Shown here: positions 37,873 to 48,235 of the stretch, piece by piece | Position numbering within the stretch: the stretch's first letter is position 1 | Layout of the letters: each line of letters opens with the position of its first letter | DNA from: Leclercia adecarboxylata | Lineage (GTDB): Bacteria; Pseudomonadota; Gammaproteobacteria; Enterobacterales; Enterobacteriaceae | NCBI GenBank assembly: GCA_002360945.1 | Contig: DERO01000030.1 | Location: forward strand, 54,617-118,616 | DNA: 64,000 bases | Reading direction: 5' to 3' | The notes under the pieces: generated by a model | The model's database searches: none | Told to the model about the DNA's origin: nothing | What the model saw: only the letters and a program-made list of their open reading frames with translations | Translations under genes and position numbers: made by a program

Positions 37873-40800
37873 TCAGTTCTGAATGATCTCAACCGTATGG
37901 TTTTGTCCATCATCCCGCAGCGGTATTCTGTCATCAGGGAGGAGAACACCATCCAGTGTAACGCGATATTCTGCGTCGCCGCGAGAGACACTAATCAGAT
38001 AATGGCTTTCGCCATATTGATAGGCCATAGAGAAAGCCGGCCACGCATCCGGCATCCGGGCATGAACAGTAAAGTCAGCACCGGAACGTTTTATCCCCAG
38101 TAATTCCTCAGTAAGTAAACGCCAGGCCCAGCCTGCTGACCCGGTATACCAGCTCCATCCTGCACGTCCGGTATGGGGAGCAACGCTGTAGACATCAGCA
38201 CTCATGACATAAGGCTCCGCTTTATAAACCCCGACCGAGTCCGCATTCAGGGTATGATTTATCGGGTTAATCATTGACCAGAGTTGCCAGGCGCGTTCGG
38301 CATTCCCCATTCGGGCAAATGCCATCACGGCCCAGATAGCGCCATGAGTATACTGCCCTCCGTTTTCCCGTACACCGGGCAGGTACCCCTGTATGTACCC
38401 CGGATTTGGACCATGGCCATCGAAAGGCGGCGCTAACAGTTTTATCAGTCTCCCCTCATTATCCACAAGGTGCTTATCCAGCGCCTGCATGGCCTTTGCG
38501 CACCGTCCCGGGTCTGCGGCCCCGGACAATACAGACCAGCTCTGCGCAATCGCATCGATCCGGCAGTCCTGAGAGGCTTTCGACCCTAGGGGAGTACCAT
38601 CATCAAAATACCCGCGCCGGTACCATTCACCATCCCAGGCATGGGCTTCGAGATTGCTTTGCAGAAGCAGGGCCTGTGCACGGCACATCGAGGCGACATT
38701 CTCATCCATCCTGCGCTCCGCCAGCGCTGCAAACCGCTGCAAAATATCGTACAGGAAGAAGCCCAGCCAGACGCTTTCACCTTTGCCTTCGATACCCACC
38801 TGGTTCATCCCGTCATTCCAGTCACCTGCCCCCATCAGCGGCAGGCCGTGCCCCCCGAACCGCTGTCCATACTGAAGAGCTTTGACGCAGTGTAACCAGA
38901 GTGTCTCTTCGGTGCCGCTGATGACCGGCGTGTCATAGACTGACTCTTCACCCGGCTGAAGCGGCCGTCCCTCAAGATAAGGAATGCGTGTTTCCAGTGC
39001 ATCCATATCCCCCGTCGTTTCAACATAGTGGCAAACAGCAAAAGGAAGCCACAGGTAGTCATCGGAACAGCGGGTACGCACACCGTTTCCGTGTGGCGGG
39101 TGCCACCAGTGCTGCACGTCACCCTCGATAAATTGCCGCGATGCACAGAGCATTATCTGTTCACGCATCCGGTCCGGAGCAGCATGGCTCAGTGCCAGCG
39201 TATCCTGCAGCTGATCGCGAAAACCAAATGCCCCACCAGACTGATAGTAACCACTGCGGGCCATAAGACGACAGGCTACTGTCTGATACATTAGCCAGCC
39301 ATTAACCAGTAAATTTACGGACGTGTCGGGGGTGTTAACCACAATTTTATCGAGCATATTGTGCCAGTGGATATGAACCCGGTTCAGCGCCTGGCGGACC
39401 GCATCTTCGTTCATATAATGGGCAAGCGCCTCCTGAGCGCGAGCATGATTCTCAGCAGCGCCAAGGATGAAAATAAAGGTCCGCTGATCGCCGTCGATTA
39501 ATTTGACGGCCGATTGCACCGCCCCGCAGGGATCCTGGCCGGCGCCCGTCTTACCTGATAGCCTGAGCAGTTTCATCGCAGACGGGGCGTGCAGCGAGCC
39601 GTTGCGACCGATAAACTCCCGGCGGTCACCAGTCAGCGAACAGTCATTACCGCTGACGGCAAAAAATGCTGTACGGTCACCGCCGTTATCACCATAAAAG
39701 TTGTTCGCCAGTACCCCGCAGCCGCCAGGAACACTGGCTGCCTGTGTCACAATGTGAGGAGCCGAGCGAGGTCGGGATTCACCCAGCGTCCACTCCACAT
39801 AGCCAGTTACGGAAAGTTTGCGTGTCCGGCCCGACGTATTACTGAGCGTCAGGAGTGCAAGTTTAACCGGCGCGTCTTCGGCAACCAGAACAGTCAACTC
39901 GCTGTCTATACCGTTTTCACGATGGGCAAAGACGCTGTAACCAAAACCATGGCGCGTCAGGTAATCACCGTGTCCGCGAACAGGCAAAACCGTTGGCGAC
40001 CAGTACTCACCGCTCTCTTCATCGCGCAGATAAAACACCTCGCCGCTGCGATCGCTCACCGGATCGTTCTCCCAGGGTGTCAACCGGTATTCATGCGCAT
40101 TTTCATACCAGGTATAGGCCTGTCCCGCCTCTGAAATCACACTGCCAAAACGGGAATTTGCCAGTACGTTTGACCATGGTGCCGGTGTCAGCGCATTTTC
40201 CCGCAGGACAATCTGATACTCCCGACCATCCTGAGAAAACCCACCGTATCCGTTGAAATGTTGTAACTGACCGACATCGGGATTCCACTCCTTGTGCTGA
40301 TTACGTTCCCGGACTGCGTGAGGTACGAATGCTCTGGCCGGAGGTTTGAGAGTATGAATACGCTGATTAAGCTGCTCACCAATTCCACCTGCACGATCAT
40401 CAAGATAAAGACAGGCCACGCTCATCAAAAGCAACTTATCTTCAGCGGAGAGATGCTCGCCATTACGGACAAAAAGCCCACCCGTTTTATCCAGCAGACT
40501 GGCTTCAGCCCCGGCATAAATTAACTCCATAATCTGATTTTGTAATCCCTGCTGATAACCGCCGGGACTGTTATTGAGGATCACCAGATCCACCTCCAGC
40601 CCTTTCTGTCTCCAGTACCGGTGTGCCTGAATCAGAGTGGTCACGGCAGCGATACTTTCTTCGCTGGTAATACTCAGCAGCACTATCGGCAGATCGCCTG
40701 AAATTGCCCAGCCCCACAGACCGGACTGACCGCGACGGTTGCGGCTGATCGCCTGTCCCTCGACTCGCAGCTCCTGGACAGGGTAAAGCACTGCACTGGC

Positions 40801-43800
40801 GAGACGATTAAACAACGTGGCATCATCTTCACTGGCATTCATCTGACGTAATACCACCTGACTGTGAGACCTGGCCAGTTCGAAGACGCGATCAGCGATA
40901 GGGTAATCGCGGTATTTTTCCAGCAGAGCCAGACTTTGCTGACGGGTCTCGCTGATGCCATAAATTATATCAATCGTGACCGTCTGCCCCGGCTGCATAA
41001 TGATGGCATGGCGTATCGCCAGTACAGGATCCAGTACTGACCCCGACGTGTTACTAAGCGCTCCTCCAGCCTCTATTGCTAGGGCATCAGCAGGACTTCT
41101 GCCACGGCCAAGAAATTTTGCCCTGTTCGTTTCAAATGAGACGGTATGAAGTGTATCGCCATGCACCACCATCATGTGAAACAAGCAAGGACTCGGTTCA
41201 TCCGGGGTGCGCGGGCGCCGGTGGCAAAGAATAGCGTCACGCTCAGGTTCAAGTTCAGTCTGAATAAACAGATTGCTGAATGCCGGGTGTGCCAGATCGC
41301 TGGCATAAGGGGCCAGTACCACTTCGGCATAGGTTGTCAGCTCCAGAGAGCGGGGCTGGCGTCCACGATGAATGAGTGTGAGACGTCGCAGTTCAATGTC
41401 ATCTTCCGGGGAGATAACAATCTGAGTTTTGACGCTGAGTCCACCAAAGGTACGTCTGAATTCAGCACTCGCATCGGTGAATATCACTTCTTCTTCGTGT
41501 TCGCTGACGTTGCCTGTCGGCTGCCAGGTATTGCTCCACACGTTGCCCGTCTGCATATCGCGGATATAGCAGAATGCTCCCCAGTTATCTCGGGTGGTAT
41601 CACTGCGCCAGCGTGTAAGAGCAATATTATTCCAGCGACTATAACCGCCACCGCCTACCGTCAACATCAGATGATATTGGCTGTTGGACAGGAGCTGAAT
41701 ATCCGGAGCTGGCGTGTCCACCCCATTGAAAATGCGGGGTTCATAGCGAACGGGTTTGACTCTGCCCTCATGAGATTCAAAATGACGACGTGGGCTGTAG
41801 AGATCGAGCGCATCCGGCACGCGCTCCTGTAACAACAGACTCGCTGAACGGAAGGTCGTACTGGACATAAATCGCTCAGTCATGGGGGCCCCAAGCAATA
41901 CATGGGCCAACGCCTGAAATGCCATGCCCTGGTGATGCGCCATCCAAGACTGAACCACCGCATAGAGCTGACCAGATGCGAGGCGTGAGGGGGTATAATC
42001 CAGCGCTTCATAAAAACCATATTCGCCGTGCGAGCCATTTTTTTGCAGCCTGAACAGGTTCTCACAGGCTTTCTGTGGAGAGACCATCAACGCCAGCAAT
42101 GTGGCATAAGGGGCGACAACCATGTCATCAGCAAGCCCCCTGCGCAGACCGAGGCCCGGCACGCCAAAGGCCTGATACTGATAATTATACTGAACATCAA
42201 AAGCATGATAACCAGACTCTGAAACCCCCCAGGGTACCCCGCGTTCTTTCCCCCAGTGGATCTGGCGCATAACTGCCGACTGACTCATCTCATCGAGTAG
42301 GCTACCAGGCCAGGTAGGCATTACAAGATTCGGCATCAGGTATTCAAACATGGACCCGCTCCACGACATCAGGGCAGTTTCATTATCAATCGTGGTAAAG
42401 AGTCGACCCAGCGCGTACCAGCTTTTAAGAGGAAGTTGATTAGTCGCAATGGCAAGAAAACTGGTCAGGCGAATTTCAGACGGCAGGAGATCATAGTGGC
42501 TCTTGTCAGGTGTATTTGTGTCACAGTTATAACCAACACTGAGCAGACTGGTTGCTTCGTTGTACAGGAAGGCGAAATCCATCCGGGCATGTTCATCCAG
42601 CCGCTGTTCAAGCTCGGTGATAATATTGAGTCGCATCCGGGCCTGCCCCGTCGCTGACGCAGAGGGTGTTTCTTTACCGGTAAATGTCTCCCGGGCAAGC
42701 TCGATCAGCGTCGGCAGCGTTTGTTTGTTCCAGGATGCAGGTAACCAGCCAAGCAGCAGCGACCACTCATGGCAAAGCTGAACCAGCTGATGCTCCAGAT
42801 GTCCTGCCCAGCGCATCTGAAGGGGGGCTCCATGATGACATTGCGTGGTCAGATGGTTGCTCTGGGTGCGCATGTTTTTCAGCTCGCTGAAAAATGCCTG
42901 CGGAGAGAGCGACACCGCGAGCAGGCAGTGTTTGCGCAGCAGCCGCAGGCTGTCCGGGGGATTCTGACCCCACTGGTTTTCAAGAATACCCAGCGTATCG
43001 TTCAGTCCTTCCAGTATTTGTTGGCTGTTTAAAACAGGCTGATGACGCATGGCGGACAGCCCTGCACGCAGGGTCAACAGATGCCCCGCCAGGTTGCCGC
43101 TGTCAACACTCGAGATGTAGCGTGGGCTGAGGGGGGCCAGCGTACGGGTGTCATACCAGTTGTAGAGATGGCCCCGGTAGTGCTCCATTTTATCCAGCGT
43201 GTCGAGCGTGAGCGACACGCGCCGGAGCACCTCTCCGCCGGGCAGATAGCCAAAGTCCCATGCCGTCAGGTTAGCCATAAGGGAAAGGCCAATATTGGTA
43301 GGGGAAGTGCGATGGGCCACCTTCGGTTGCGGTAGTTCCTGGTAGTTATCAGGCGGAAGCCAGTTCTCTTTTTCTGTGGCAAAGGTTTCAAAAAACGCCC
43401 AGATTTCACGGCCAGTCTGGCGTAACAACTGTTTTTGTTCCTGATTTGGCGAAAACACCTTACGCACGGGCTGGCGACTCAGCCAGCTCATCAGCAGCGG
43501 TGCCAGACACCATAACATACCGATCAGCAACGCAATTCCCAGCAGTTGTGGTGCAAATTGTCCGGTCAGTATTATCAGCGTCACGCCACAGGCTACATTC
43601 AGCCACATCGCCTGATAAAACCGCGCAAAAGCGGGTGTGGACTGATTGCTGTCGTGGCTGTGAATGACCCACTGGCTGAGGCTACGCCTGCTGATCCCCA
43701 GTCGCCATAGCGTCACGGCAATCGCCTTCAACGAATATCCGGCTTCGTGTGGCAGTACCGCAAAATTAATCCCGATACCTGACAAACGCTTCAGCGCGCC

Positions 43801-46482
43801 CGCCCCCACCAGTAACAGATGCGGCTTCAGGCGGCGACGCAGAGGTTTATGCAGAAGATCATGGGCAATGCAGAGGATGGCTGGTAATAGCCATATCAGT
43901 GAAAGTACGCCCAACCAGTAAACCGGATTAGGTACCCCAAGCAGGGTAAAAAACAGCAATACCAGTAAAGAGGGGGCGACCAGACTGCGCCGCAGATTAT
44001 CAAGTAATTTCCAGTAAGAAAGCGCGGTCAGCGGATTCCTGTCCCGGGTTCCATCCGCTTTTCTGACGCGTGGTTTCAGCCAGTTAAGCAGTTGCCAGTC
44101 GCCCCGGATCCAGCGTGAACGCCGTGCAACATCCGACAAATAATTATTAGGGTATTGTTCGTAGAGCAACACCTCACTCAGCAGACCCGAACGGGCATAG
44201 CATCCTTCGAGGAGGTCATGGCTGAGGACCAGATTTTCCGGGCAGGTGTTGGCGGTGGCCTGCATAAAAATATCAACATCGTAAATCCCTTTGCCCACGA
44301 ACGATCCTTCCCCAAACAGATCCTGATAAATATCCGAAGACATCATCGAATAGGGGTTATTGCCCGGTATGCTGCTGCGCAGCGCTGCGTAACGGCCCTG
44401 ACCGTTGCGTGGTATCTCCTCTGCAAGGCCGGGTTGCAGAATGCCGAATCCTTTGACAACCCTCTGGCTTACTGGATCATATACTGGCGTATTCAGCGGA
44501 TGTGCCATTGCCGCGACCAGTTTGTGTGCCGTATCGCGCGGCAGCAACGTATCACTGTCCAAGGTAATAACGTATTTAATGTGACCTGGTAAAAGGTGGG
44601 CAGGCATGTCTGCTACGCTGACGAATTGTGTCCCCGGATGGCGTAACCAGCTGTTCAGTAACGCCAGCTTTCCCCGCTTGCGTTCATAGCCCATCCAGGT
44701 TCCTTCAGCGGAGTTCCATTCAGGCTGGCGGTGTAGCAGATAAAAACGTGGCCGCTCGGAGGGATAGCGGCGGTTCAGCGCCTGCGTATCGGCGATCGCC
44801 TGTCTCAGCAGTATGTGACTTTCTGGCGAGGGTTCATTTTCAGAATCAGCGAAGTCAGTGAGCAGCGCGAACCTGAGATTTTCGTTTTCATTCCCCAGCC
44901 AGCAGACTTCAAGGCTGGTAAGGAGCTTACTGAAACTTTGGTGGCTGGTCAGCATGCAGGGGATGACTAACAGGGTGGCGCTGTCAGCGGGAATACCGGT
45001 TGAAAAATCCATTCCCGGCAACGGGCGAGGAACACGAAAACGGGTGGTTGCGTCACTGAGTAAATCACTTATTAACTGAGTTAAAGCGATAATCAAAGGC
45101 AGTATCACTGCAATCAACAGCCACTGTGCGCCCTGCATGGCAGTTTCGTGCAAAATTGCCGCGGTTGTTGCGGTGGTCAACAACGCCAGGCTTCCAAGCC
45201 ATGACAGCAGGGTTATTCTGTTGAAACTGTGCCGCAAGCGTATGAGCCTTGAGGTATCTGCCAGGAGATGAATTTCCAGCGCCTGTCGACCTTCGCCTGC
45301 GAGATAATAACCAACATGATGTTCCGGTGTATCGGGAGCATTCTTTCCTGACAACCGCAGTACTCTGTCAGCAACCTCTGGCTCGCTGAGACCACTGTCT
45401 CTGGCCAGGACCTCAACAACGTGTCGGTAATGATCCCGGGTATTGAAGTGCATCCGGGGGTAGATCCCGGCAGGATCATTGCGTAAAGCCTGTTCGACGA
45501 CACTTATCGTTTCGGCGAAATCAGCCCAGTCCGTTTCACTCAGTAACCTCAGACCCGCGATGCTGTTGCTGACAGATAGCTGGCTGGCGGCAAGCTGTTG
45601 ATTAAAGTTATGTATGAGAACGTCGGAGGTGATCCCCTGTTCCCGAAGGCTCTGTTCAACCCAGTTCAGAGGTAACGACAGCGCGTTACCATGCCCCTGC
45701 AGGCGCCGCACCAGTTCGGCGACAAACGCACTGGTTAAAGGAGGCCGGGAGCGTGCCATATCGGCAACTACCATGATTAAATCACCAGGCGCACTCTCGG
45801 CGCATTCGAAAATCCTTGTTATCCACGTATCGGCCAGATTTCTGTCCTGCTGCGCTTTTACCACTTCCACGCTTATACGACGGAGATTTTCTATCAGCGC
45901 CAGGCGCAGCATTCCCGGTAATGCCCAGACTTCACCTAATGTCAGAGGTGTCACCTGTTGATAAGCTGTGAGATAGCTGGTCAGACTAGCGGCATCCCAG
46001 CGGCCATCACCGTGAGCAATTGCCTCTGATGCAATGTTGTAAATTCGTGGGCAATTCAGCGGCGACATCAGCGACGGGAGTCCTTTACCAAAGCTTTTTG
46101 GTAAGTGCTGGCGGACAGTGCGTATCTGTTCTTCAATCAGATAGTAATTGTCCAGCAACCACTCTCCGGCGGGCATGATACTGGTCTTTTTACCCGCGTT
46201 AAGCTCATAGCAGTTTTGAGTGATGATAGCCTCATTGTCGCCAAGCCTTTTCAGAAGATAATAAGGATGTTTATCCGGTGATAATTTATGGGTTCGCGCC
46301 AGCTTCTGACCGTAGCGCTCCATCTGGGCGGTCGAAAAGAGTTCTAACCGCGGAGGACTTTCACCGGCAGGATCGTTCGCTGAAAACGTTACGTTTTCAG
46401 CAGCATTCCTCGGAATACGGGAGCGGTTAAACCACACTTTGGGGTTCATTTTCATAGCATTGCTCTGATGCAACGTTAGCAC
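37873..46482 (-). CDS. ndvB: Cyclic beta-1,2-glucan synthase (NdvB/ChvB type)
   Basis: A giant inner-membrane enzyme (2869 aa) that makes cyclic beta-1,2-glucan from UDP-glucose by initiation, elongation, cyclisation and length control. Membrane segments lie at about 427-480, 845-905 and 965-1005. Between them the GT84 domain has DSDT near 637, EGSFVGKGIYDVD near 727, SHDLLEG near 750 and RWIRGDWQ near 790. A glycoamylase-like domain covers about 1400-1500 (WGVSESGYHAFD, GEYGFYEALDYTPSRL). The C-terminal GH94 phosphorylase domain has GGAFGFRDQLQD near 2420 and GAGDWNDGMNQVG near 2550. The first codon is GTG; ATG 46455 is an alternative. All catalytic segments appear intact. No exporter (NdvA/ChvA) is nearby. 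Product specificity is inferred from the family. Confidence 0.93.
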   Translation of the reverse strand: MLTLHQSNAMKMNPKVWFNRSRIPRNAAENVTFSANDPAGESPPRLELFSTAQMERYGQKLARTHKLSPDKHPYYLLKRLGDNEAIITQNCYELNAGKKTSIMPAGEWLLDNYYLIEEQIRTVRQHLPKSFGKGLPSLMSPLNCPRIYNIASEAIAHGDGRWDAASLTSYLTAYQQVTPLTLGEVWALPGMLRLALIENLRRISVEVVKAQQDRNLADTWITRIFECAESAPGDLIMVVADMARSRPPLTSAFVAELVRRLQGHGNALSLPLNWVEQSLREQGITSDVLIHNFNQQLAASQLSVSNSIAGLRLLSETDWADFAETISVVEQALRNDPAGIYPRMHFNTRDHYRHVVEVLARDSGLSEPEVADRVLRLSGKNAPDTPEHHVGYYLAGEGRQALEIHLLADTSRLIRLRHSFNRITLLSWLGSLALLTTATTAAILHETAMQGAQWLLIAVILPLIIALTQLISDLLSDATTRFRVPRPLPGMDFSTGIPADSATLLVIPCMLTSHQSFSKLLTSLEVCWLGNENENLRFALLTDFADSENEPSPESHILLRQAIADTQALNRRYPSERPRFYLLHRQPEWNSAEGTWMGYERKRGKLALLNSWLRHPGTQFVSVADMPAHLLPGHIKYVITLDSDTLLPRDTAHKLVAAMAHPLNTPVYDPVSQRVVKGFGILQPGLAEEIPRNGQGRYAALRSSIPGNNPYSMMSSDIYQDLFGEGSFVGKGIYDVDIFMQATANTCPENLVLSHDLLEGCYARSGLLSEVLLYEQYPNNYLSDVARRSRWIRGDWQLLNWLKPRVRKADGTRDRNPLTALSYWKLLDNLRRSLVAPSLLVLLFFTLLGVPNPVYWLGVLSLIWLLPAILCIAHDLLHKPLRRRLKPHLLLVGAGALKRLSGIGINFAVLPHEAGYSLKAIAVTLWRLGISRRSLSQWVIHSHDSNQSTPAFARFYQAMWLNVACGVTLIILTGQFAPQLLGIALLIGMLWCLAPLLMSWLSRQPVRKVFSPNQEQKQLLRQTGREIWAFFETFATEKENWLPPDNYQELPQPKVAHRTSPTNIGLSLMANLTAWDFGYLPGGEVLRRVSLTLDTLDKMEHYRGHLYNWYDTRTLAPLSPRYISSVDSGNLAGHLLTLRAGLSAMRHQPVLNSQQILEGLNDTLGILENQWGQNPPDSLRLLRKHCLLAVSLSPQAFFSELKNMRTQSNHLTTQCHHGAPLQMRWAGHLEHQLVQLCHEWSLLLGWLPASWNKQTLPTLIELARETFTGKETPSASATGQARMRLNIITELEQRLDEHARMDFAFLYNEATSLLSVGYNCDTNTPDKSHYDLLPSEIRLTSFLAIATNQLPLKSWYALGRLFTTIDNETALMSWSGSMFEYLMPNLVMPTWPGSLLDEMSQSAVMRQIHWGKERGVPWGVSESGYHAFDVQYNYQYQAFGVPGLGLRRGLADDMVVAPYATLLALMVSPQKACENLFRLQKNGSHGEYGFYEALDYTPSRLASGQLYAVVQSWMAHHQGMAFQALAHVLLGAPMTERFMSSTTFRSASLLLQERVPDALDLYSPRRHFESHEGRVKPVRYEPRIFNGVDTPAPDIQLLSNSQYHLMLTVGGGGYSRWNNIALTRWRSDTTRDNWGAFCYIRDMQTGNVWSNTWQPTGNVSEHEEEVIFTDASAEFRRTFGGLSVKTQIVISPEDDIELRRLTLIHRGRQPRSLELTTYAEVVLAPYASDLAHPAFSNLFIQTELEPERDAILCHRRPRTPDEPSPCLFHMMVVHGDTLHTVSFETNRAKFLGRGRSPADALAIEAGGALSNTSGSVLDPVLAIRHAIIMQPGQTVTIDIIYGISETRQQSLALLEKYRDYPIADRVFELARSHSQVVLRQMNASEDDATLFNRLASAVLYPVQELRVEGQAISRNRRGQSGLWGWAISGDLPIVLLSITSEESIAAVTTLIQAHRYWRQKGLEVDLVILNNSPGGYQQGLQNQIMELIYAGAEASLLDKTGGLFVRNGEHLSAEDKLLLMSVACLYLDDRAGGIGEQLNQRIHTLKPPARAFVPHAVRERNQHKEWNPDVGQLQHFNGYGGFSQDGREYQIVLRENALTPAPWSNVLANSRFGSVISEAGQAYTWYENAHEYRLTPWENDPVSDRSGEVFYLRDEESGEYWSPTVLPVRGHGDYLTRHGFGYSVFAHRENGIDSELTVLVAEDAPVKLALLTLSNTSGRTRKLSVTGYVEWTLGESRPRSAPHIVTQAASVPGGCGVLANNFYGDNGGDRTAFFAVSGNDCSLTGDRREFIGRNGSLHAPSAMKLLRLSGKTGAGQDPCGAVQSAVKLIDGDQRTFIFILGAAENHARAQEALAHYMNEDAVRQALNRVHIHWHNMLDKIVVNTPDTSVNLLVNGWLMYQTVACRLMARSGYYQSGGAFGFRDQLQDTLALSHAAPDRMREQIMLCASRQFIEGDVQHWWHPPHGNGVRTRCSDDYLWLPFAVCHYVETTGDMDALETRIPYLEGRPLQPGEESVYDTPVISGTEETLWLHCVKALQYGQRFGGHGLPLMGAGDWNDGMNQVGIEGKGESVWLGFFLYDILQRFAALAERRMDENVASMCRAQALLLQSNLEAHAWDGEWYRRGYFDDGTPLGSKASQDCRIDAIAQSWSVLSGAADPGRCAKAMQALDKHLVDNEGRLIKLLAPPFDGHGPNPGYIQGYLPGVRENGGQYTHGAIWAVMAFARMGNAERAWQLWSMINPINHTLNADSVGVYKAEPYVMSADVYSVAPHTGRAGWSWYTGSAGWAWRLLTEELLGIKRSGADFTVHARMPDAWPAFSMAYQYGESHYLISVSRGDAEYRVTLDGVLLPDDRIPLRDDGQNHTVEIIQN

Positions 46483-46610
46483 GCAGGAGCAGTTGCGAAA
46501 TCAGTTCAGAAACGTTCTCTCAGGATGGGCGTCAGGCATCAGGGATTTAACAGCTGCCGGAATCTAACATAAGTATAGGACATGGGCTCTGATCTGCGGT
46601 TGTGGTCGAG

Positions 46611-46775
46611 CTAGCGGCGGGAGATAAACAGAGCTTTACATCCGGGGCAAAGCATGGCTTGGTTGAGTCGGATTTTTGACAACGGTTGTGCTGATTTTAA
46701 GCCACAAACAGGACAGGCAGCAGTGGCAGTAGACGCACTGCTGAAGAGTTTCATTGCGTAATTGATAACAGACAT
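46611..46775 (-). CDS. Small zinc-ribbon protein downstream of a cold-shock gene (54 aa)
   Basis: Minus-strand ATG 46775 to TAG 46611 encodes MSVINYAMKLFSSASTATAA, then CPVCGLKSAQPLSKIRLNQA and MLCPGCKALFISRR. Two CxxC pairs (residues 21-24 and 43-46) make a zinc ribbon. AAAGG precedes the start by about 10 bp. It lies 81 bp downstream of the minus-strand cold-shock gene. Pairing of csp genes with small zinc-ribbon proteins is also seen in enterobacterial prophages. Function unknown. Confidence 0.65.
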   Translation of the reverse strand: MSVINYAMKLFSSASTATAACPVCGLKSAQPLSKIRLNQAMLCPGCKALFISRR

Positions 46776-46856
46776 GACCATTAACCTTTCAATGAATGAG
46801 CTTCACCGTATCACATATGGTTAAGTTTTAATCTATATATTTTGAGGCACAGCAAT

Positions 46857-47072
46857 TCAGGAAAGATAAATGTTCGCAGCCACAGGCCCCCTGGTAACGT
46901 TGATCCGGCAAAATTCTATGCGGCTTCCTGGGATGATGAGTAATTCTGATTCGCGGGAGTTAACGGCTGAAATGTGAAGCAGAACGTCTTTTCGGCCATC
47001 AGAGGGGATGATGAGGCCTTTACCGCTGAGAATGTCAAAACTTTTGACAATTCCTGTCATTTTATGGGACAA
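46857..47072 (-). CDS. Cold-shock-like protein, divergent type
   Basis: A 71-aa CSD/OB-fold protein: [30 protein letters not shown] and [20 protein letters not shown]1 (KGFGFI in CspA) is changed to KGLIIP and RNP2 (VFVHFS) to VLLHIS, so nucleic-acid-stacking aromatics are largely lost. The product may bind weakly or act differently. The start is TTG at 47072, with AAGGA 6 bp before; an internal ATG at 47060 is less well placed. Divergent from the canonical csp gene at 47351. Confidence 0.8.
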   Translation of the reverse strand: MSHKMTGIVKSFDILSGKGLIIPSDGRKDVLLHISAVNSRESELLIIPGSRIEFCRINVTRGPVAANIYLS

Positions 47073-47350
47073 GGCAATTCCTTATTGAAAACACGTAAAT
47101 ACTATACATTGAAAATAGCACGCTGCCACTTTTAATTTCCTTGTGGGACCTCTGGACGGCTAAAATATAATTTGCTTATTATTATTTACCGTGCCTTAAT
47201 GAATCCCATCAGTTCAATGTACAAACGAACGTTTAACATTTTCGGGAAGTCCTCATTACCAGGCGCTATCTCTGATATCCCTCCTTTTGAGTCCATACGT
47301 TTAATACGATATGTTTACTATCAATACAATCATTTATAACGGGAGTCAGT

Positions 47351-47569
47351 ATGACCTCAAGAATTAAAGGTCTGGTAAAATGGTTTAACGAAGACAAAGG
47401 TTTTGGCTTCATCTCTCCTCTTGATGGCAGTAAAGATATTTCTGTCCATTTTTCTGCGCTTGATGGCGACAACTTTAAAACTTTATTTGAAGGACAGAAA
47501 GTTGAATTCGCCGTTCACAGCGGTGCCAAAGGTTCTGCTGCTGCAAACGTAACACTTTGCGATAAATAA
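47351..47569 (+). CDS. CspA-family cold-shock protein
   Basis: A 72-aa RNA chaperone. It has the family pattern [20 protein letters not shown] with intact RNP1 (KGFGFI) and RNP2-like VHFSAL, then the EGQKVEF and GSAAANVTL strands. GGGAG lies 6 bp before the ATG. The 250-bp AT-rich leader upstream resembles the long structured leaders of cold-shock mRNAs. It sits in the cargo of the glyU element, so it is an accessory paralogue. Confidence 0.93.
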   Translation: MTSRIKGLVKWFNEDKGFGFISPLDGSKDISVHFSALDGDNFKTLFEGQKVEFAVHSGAKGSAAANVTLCDK

Positions 47570-47894
47570 AACTTTGTGGATCTGCGACAACGATGAAGGA
47601 TTATTCCTGAGTAGACAGACCCATAAATTAAATGTGATAAAAGCCGTTTAATCCTAATATCAGGCCAGCATATTTTTGCATATGTATGAATGTGCTGTCC
47701 GATTTGATAAGGTACAGGCCTGCTGCATGAAAAGCCTGAAATAATAAACTAACTCATCTTTAAATAATAAAATAATCCGGATCCCCGGTAGCTTCCGAAA
47801 GCATTATGCCCTTGATTTTAACTTAATGGTATCTGTCAGCGAAATTACTGAGAGAACAGGGTGATGGAAAAGATTAACTGCGTCATGGCGGAAT
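47570..47894. other. Intergenic region after the csp gene
   Basis: About 325 bp, AT-rich, no convincing ORF. Presumably the csp 3' end and the promoter of the next small gene; no clear hairpin with T-run was seen right after csp. Confidence 0.35.
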
Positions 47895-48122
47895 ATGATA
47901 AAAGTCCTTGTTTTCTTTAATGCCGAATCCTGTAAAGTCATGACCGTTCTGGAGGGTATATCCTCTATCCGGCAGGAATATCCAAACGGTGATGAAACAC
48001 ATCTTCGGATTATGTCCGCTGGCTTTCCTTCCTTAACCGGCGATCATGGTGTTGTTTACGTGGCTTCTGACAAGGAGTTAACGTCACAGGAAATACTCGA
48101 TGCTGCCAGAAAATATTTATAG
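47895..48122 (+). CDS. Uncharacterised small protein (75 aa)
   Basis: A 75-aa soluble alpha/beta protein: KVLVFFNAESCKVMTVLEGI, SSIRQEYPNGDETHLRIMS, and ending LTSQEILDAARKYL. The pattern of strand, helix, strand, helix with a Cys near residue 13 superficially recalls a thioredoxin-like or ferredoxin-like mini-fold; no family is claimed. GGCGGA lies close to the ATG. A terminator follows 90 bp downstream, which supports a real transcription unit. Confidence 0.55.
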   Translation: MIKVLVFFNAESCKVMTVLEGISSIRQEYPNGDETHLRIMSAGFPSLTGDHGVVYVASDKELTSQEILDAARKYL

Positions 48123-48211
48123 AAATTCCATGACGCTCTCTGCTTCATGTTTTATTGCATACCTACCCTATTTATAAGATACGAACAAAAAATAAGTAAA
48201 AAACTTTATAG

Positions 48212-48235
48212 CCTGCTAACCGCAGGTTTTTTTTT
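48212..48235 (+). terminator. Terminator after the 75-aa gene
   Basis: CCTGC-TAACC-GCAGG followed by nine T; an intrinsic terminator on the plus strand. Confidence 0.85.

Noticed and set aside
37873..46482. Many plus-strand ORFs of 60-230 codons across the glucan synthase
   Set aside because: All are antisense to one intact 2869-residue frame with recognisable GT84 and GH94 motifs.
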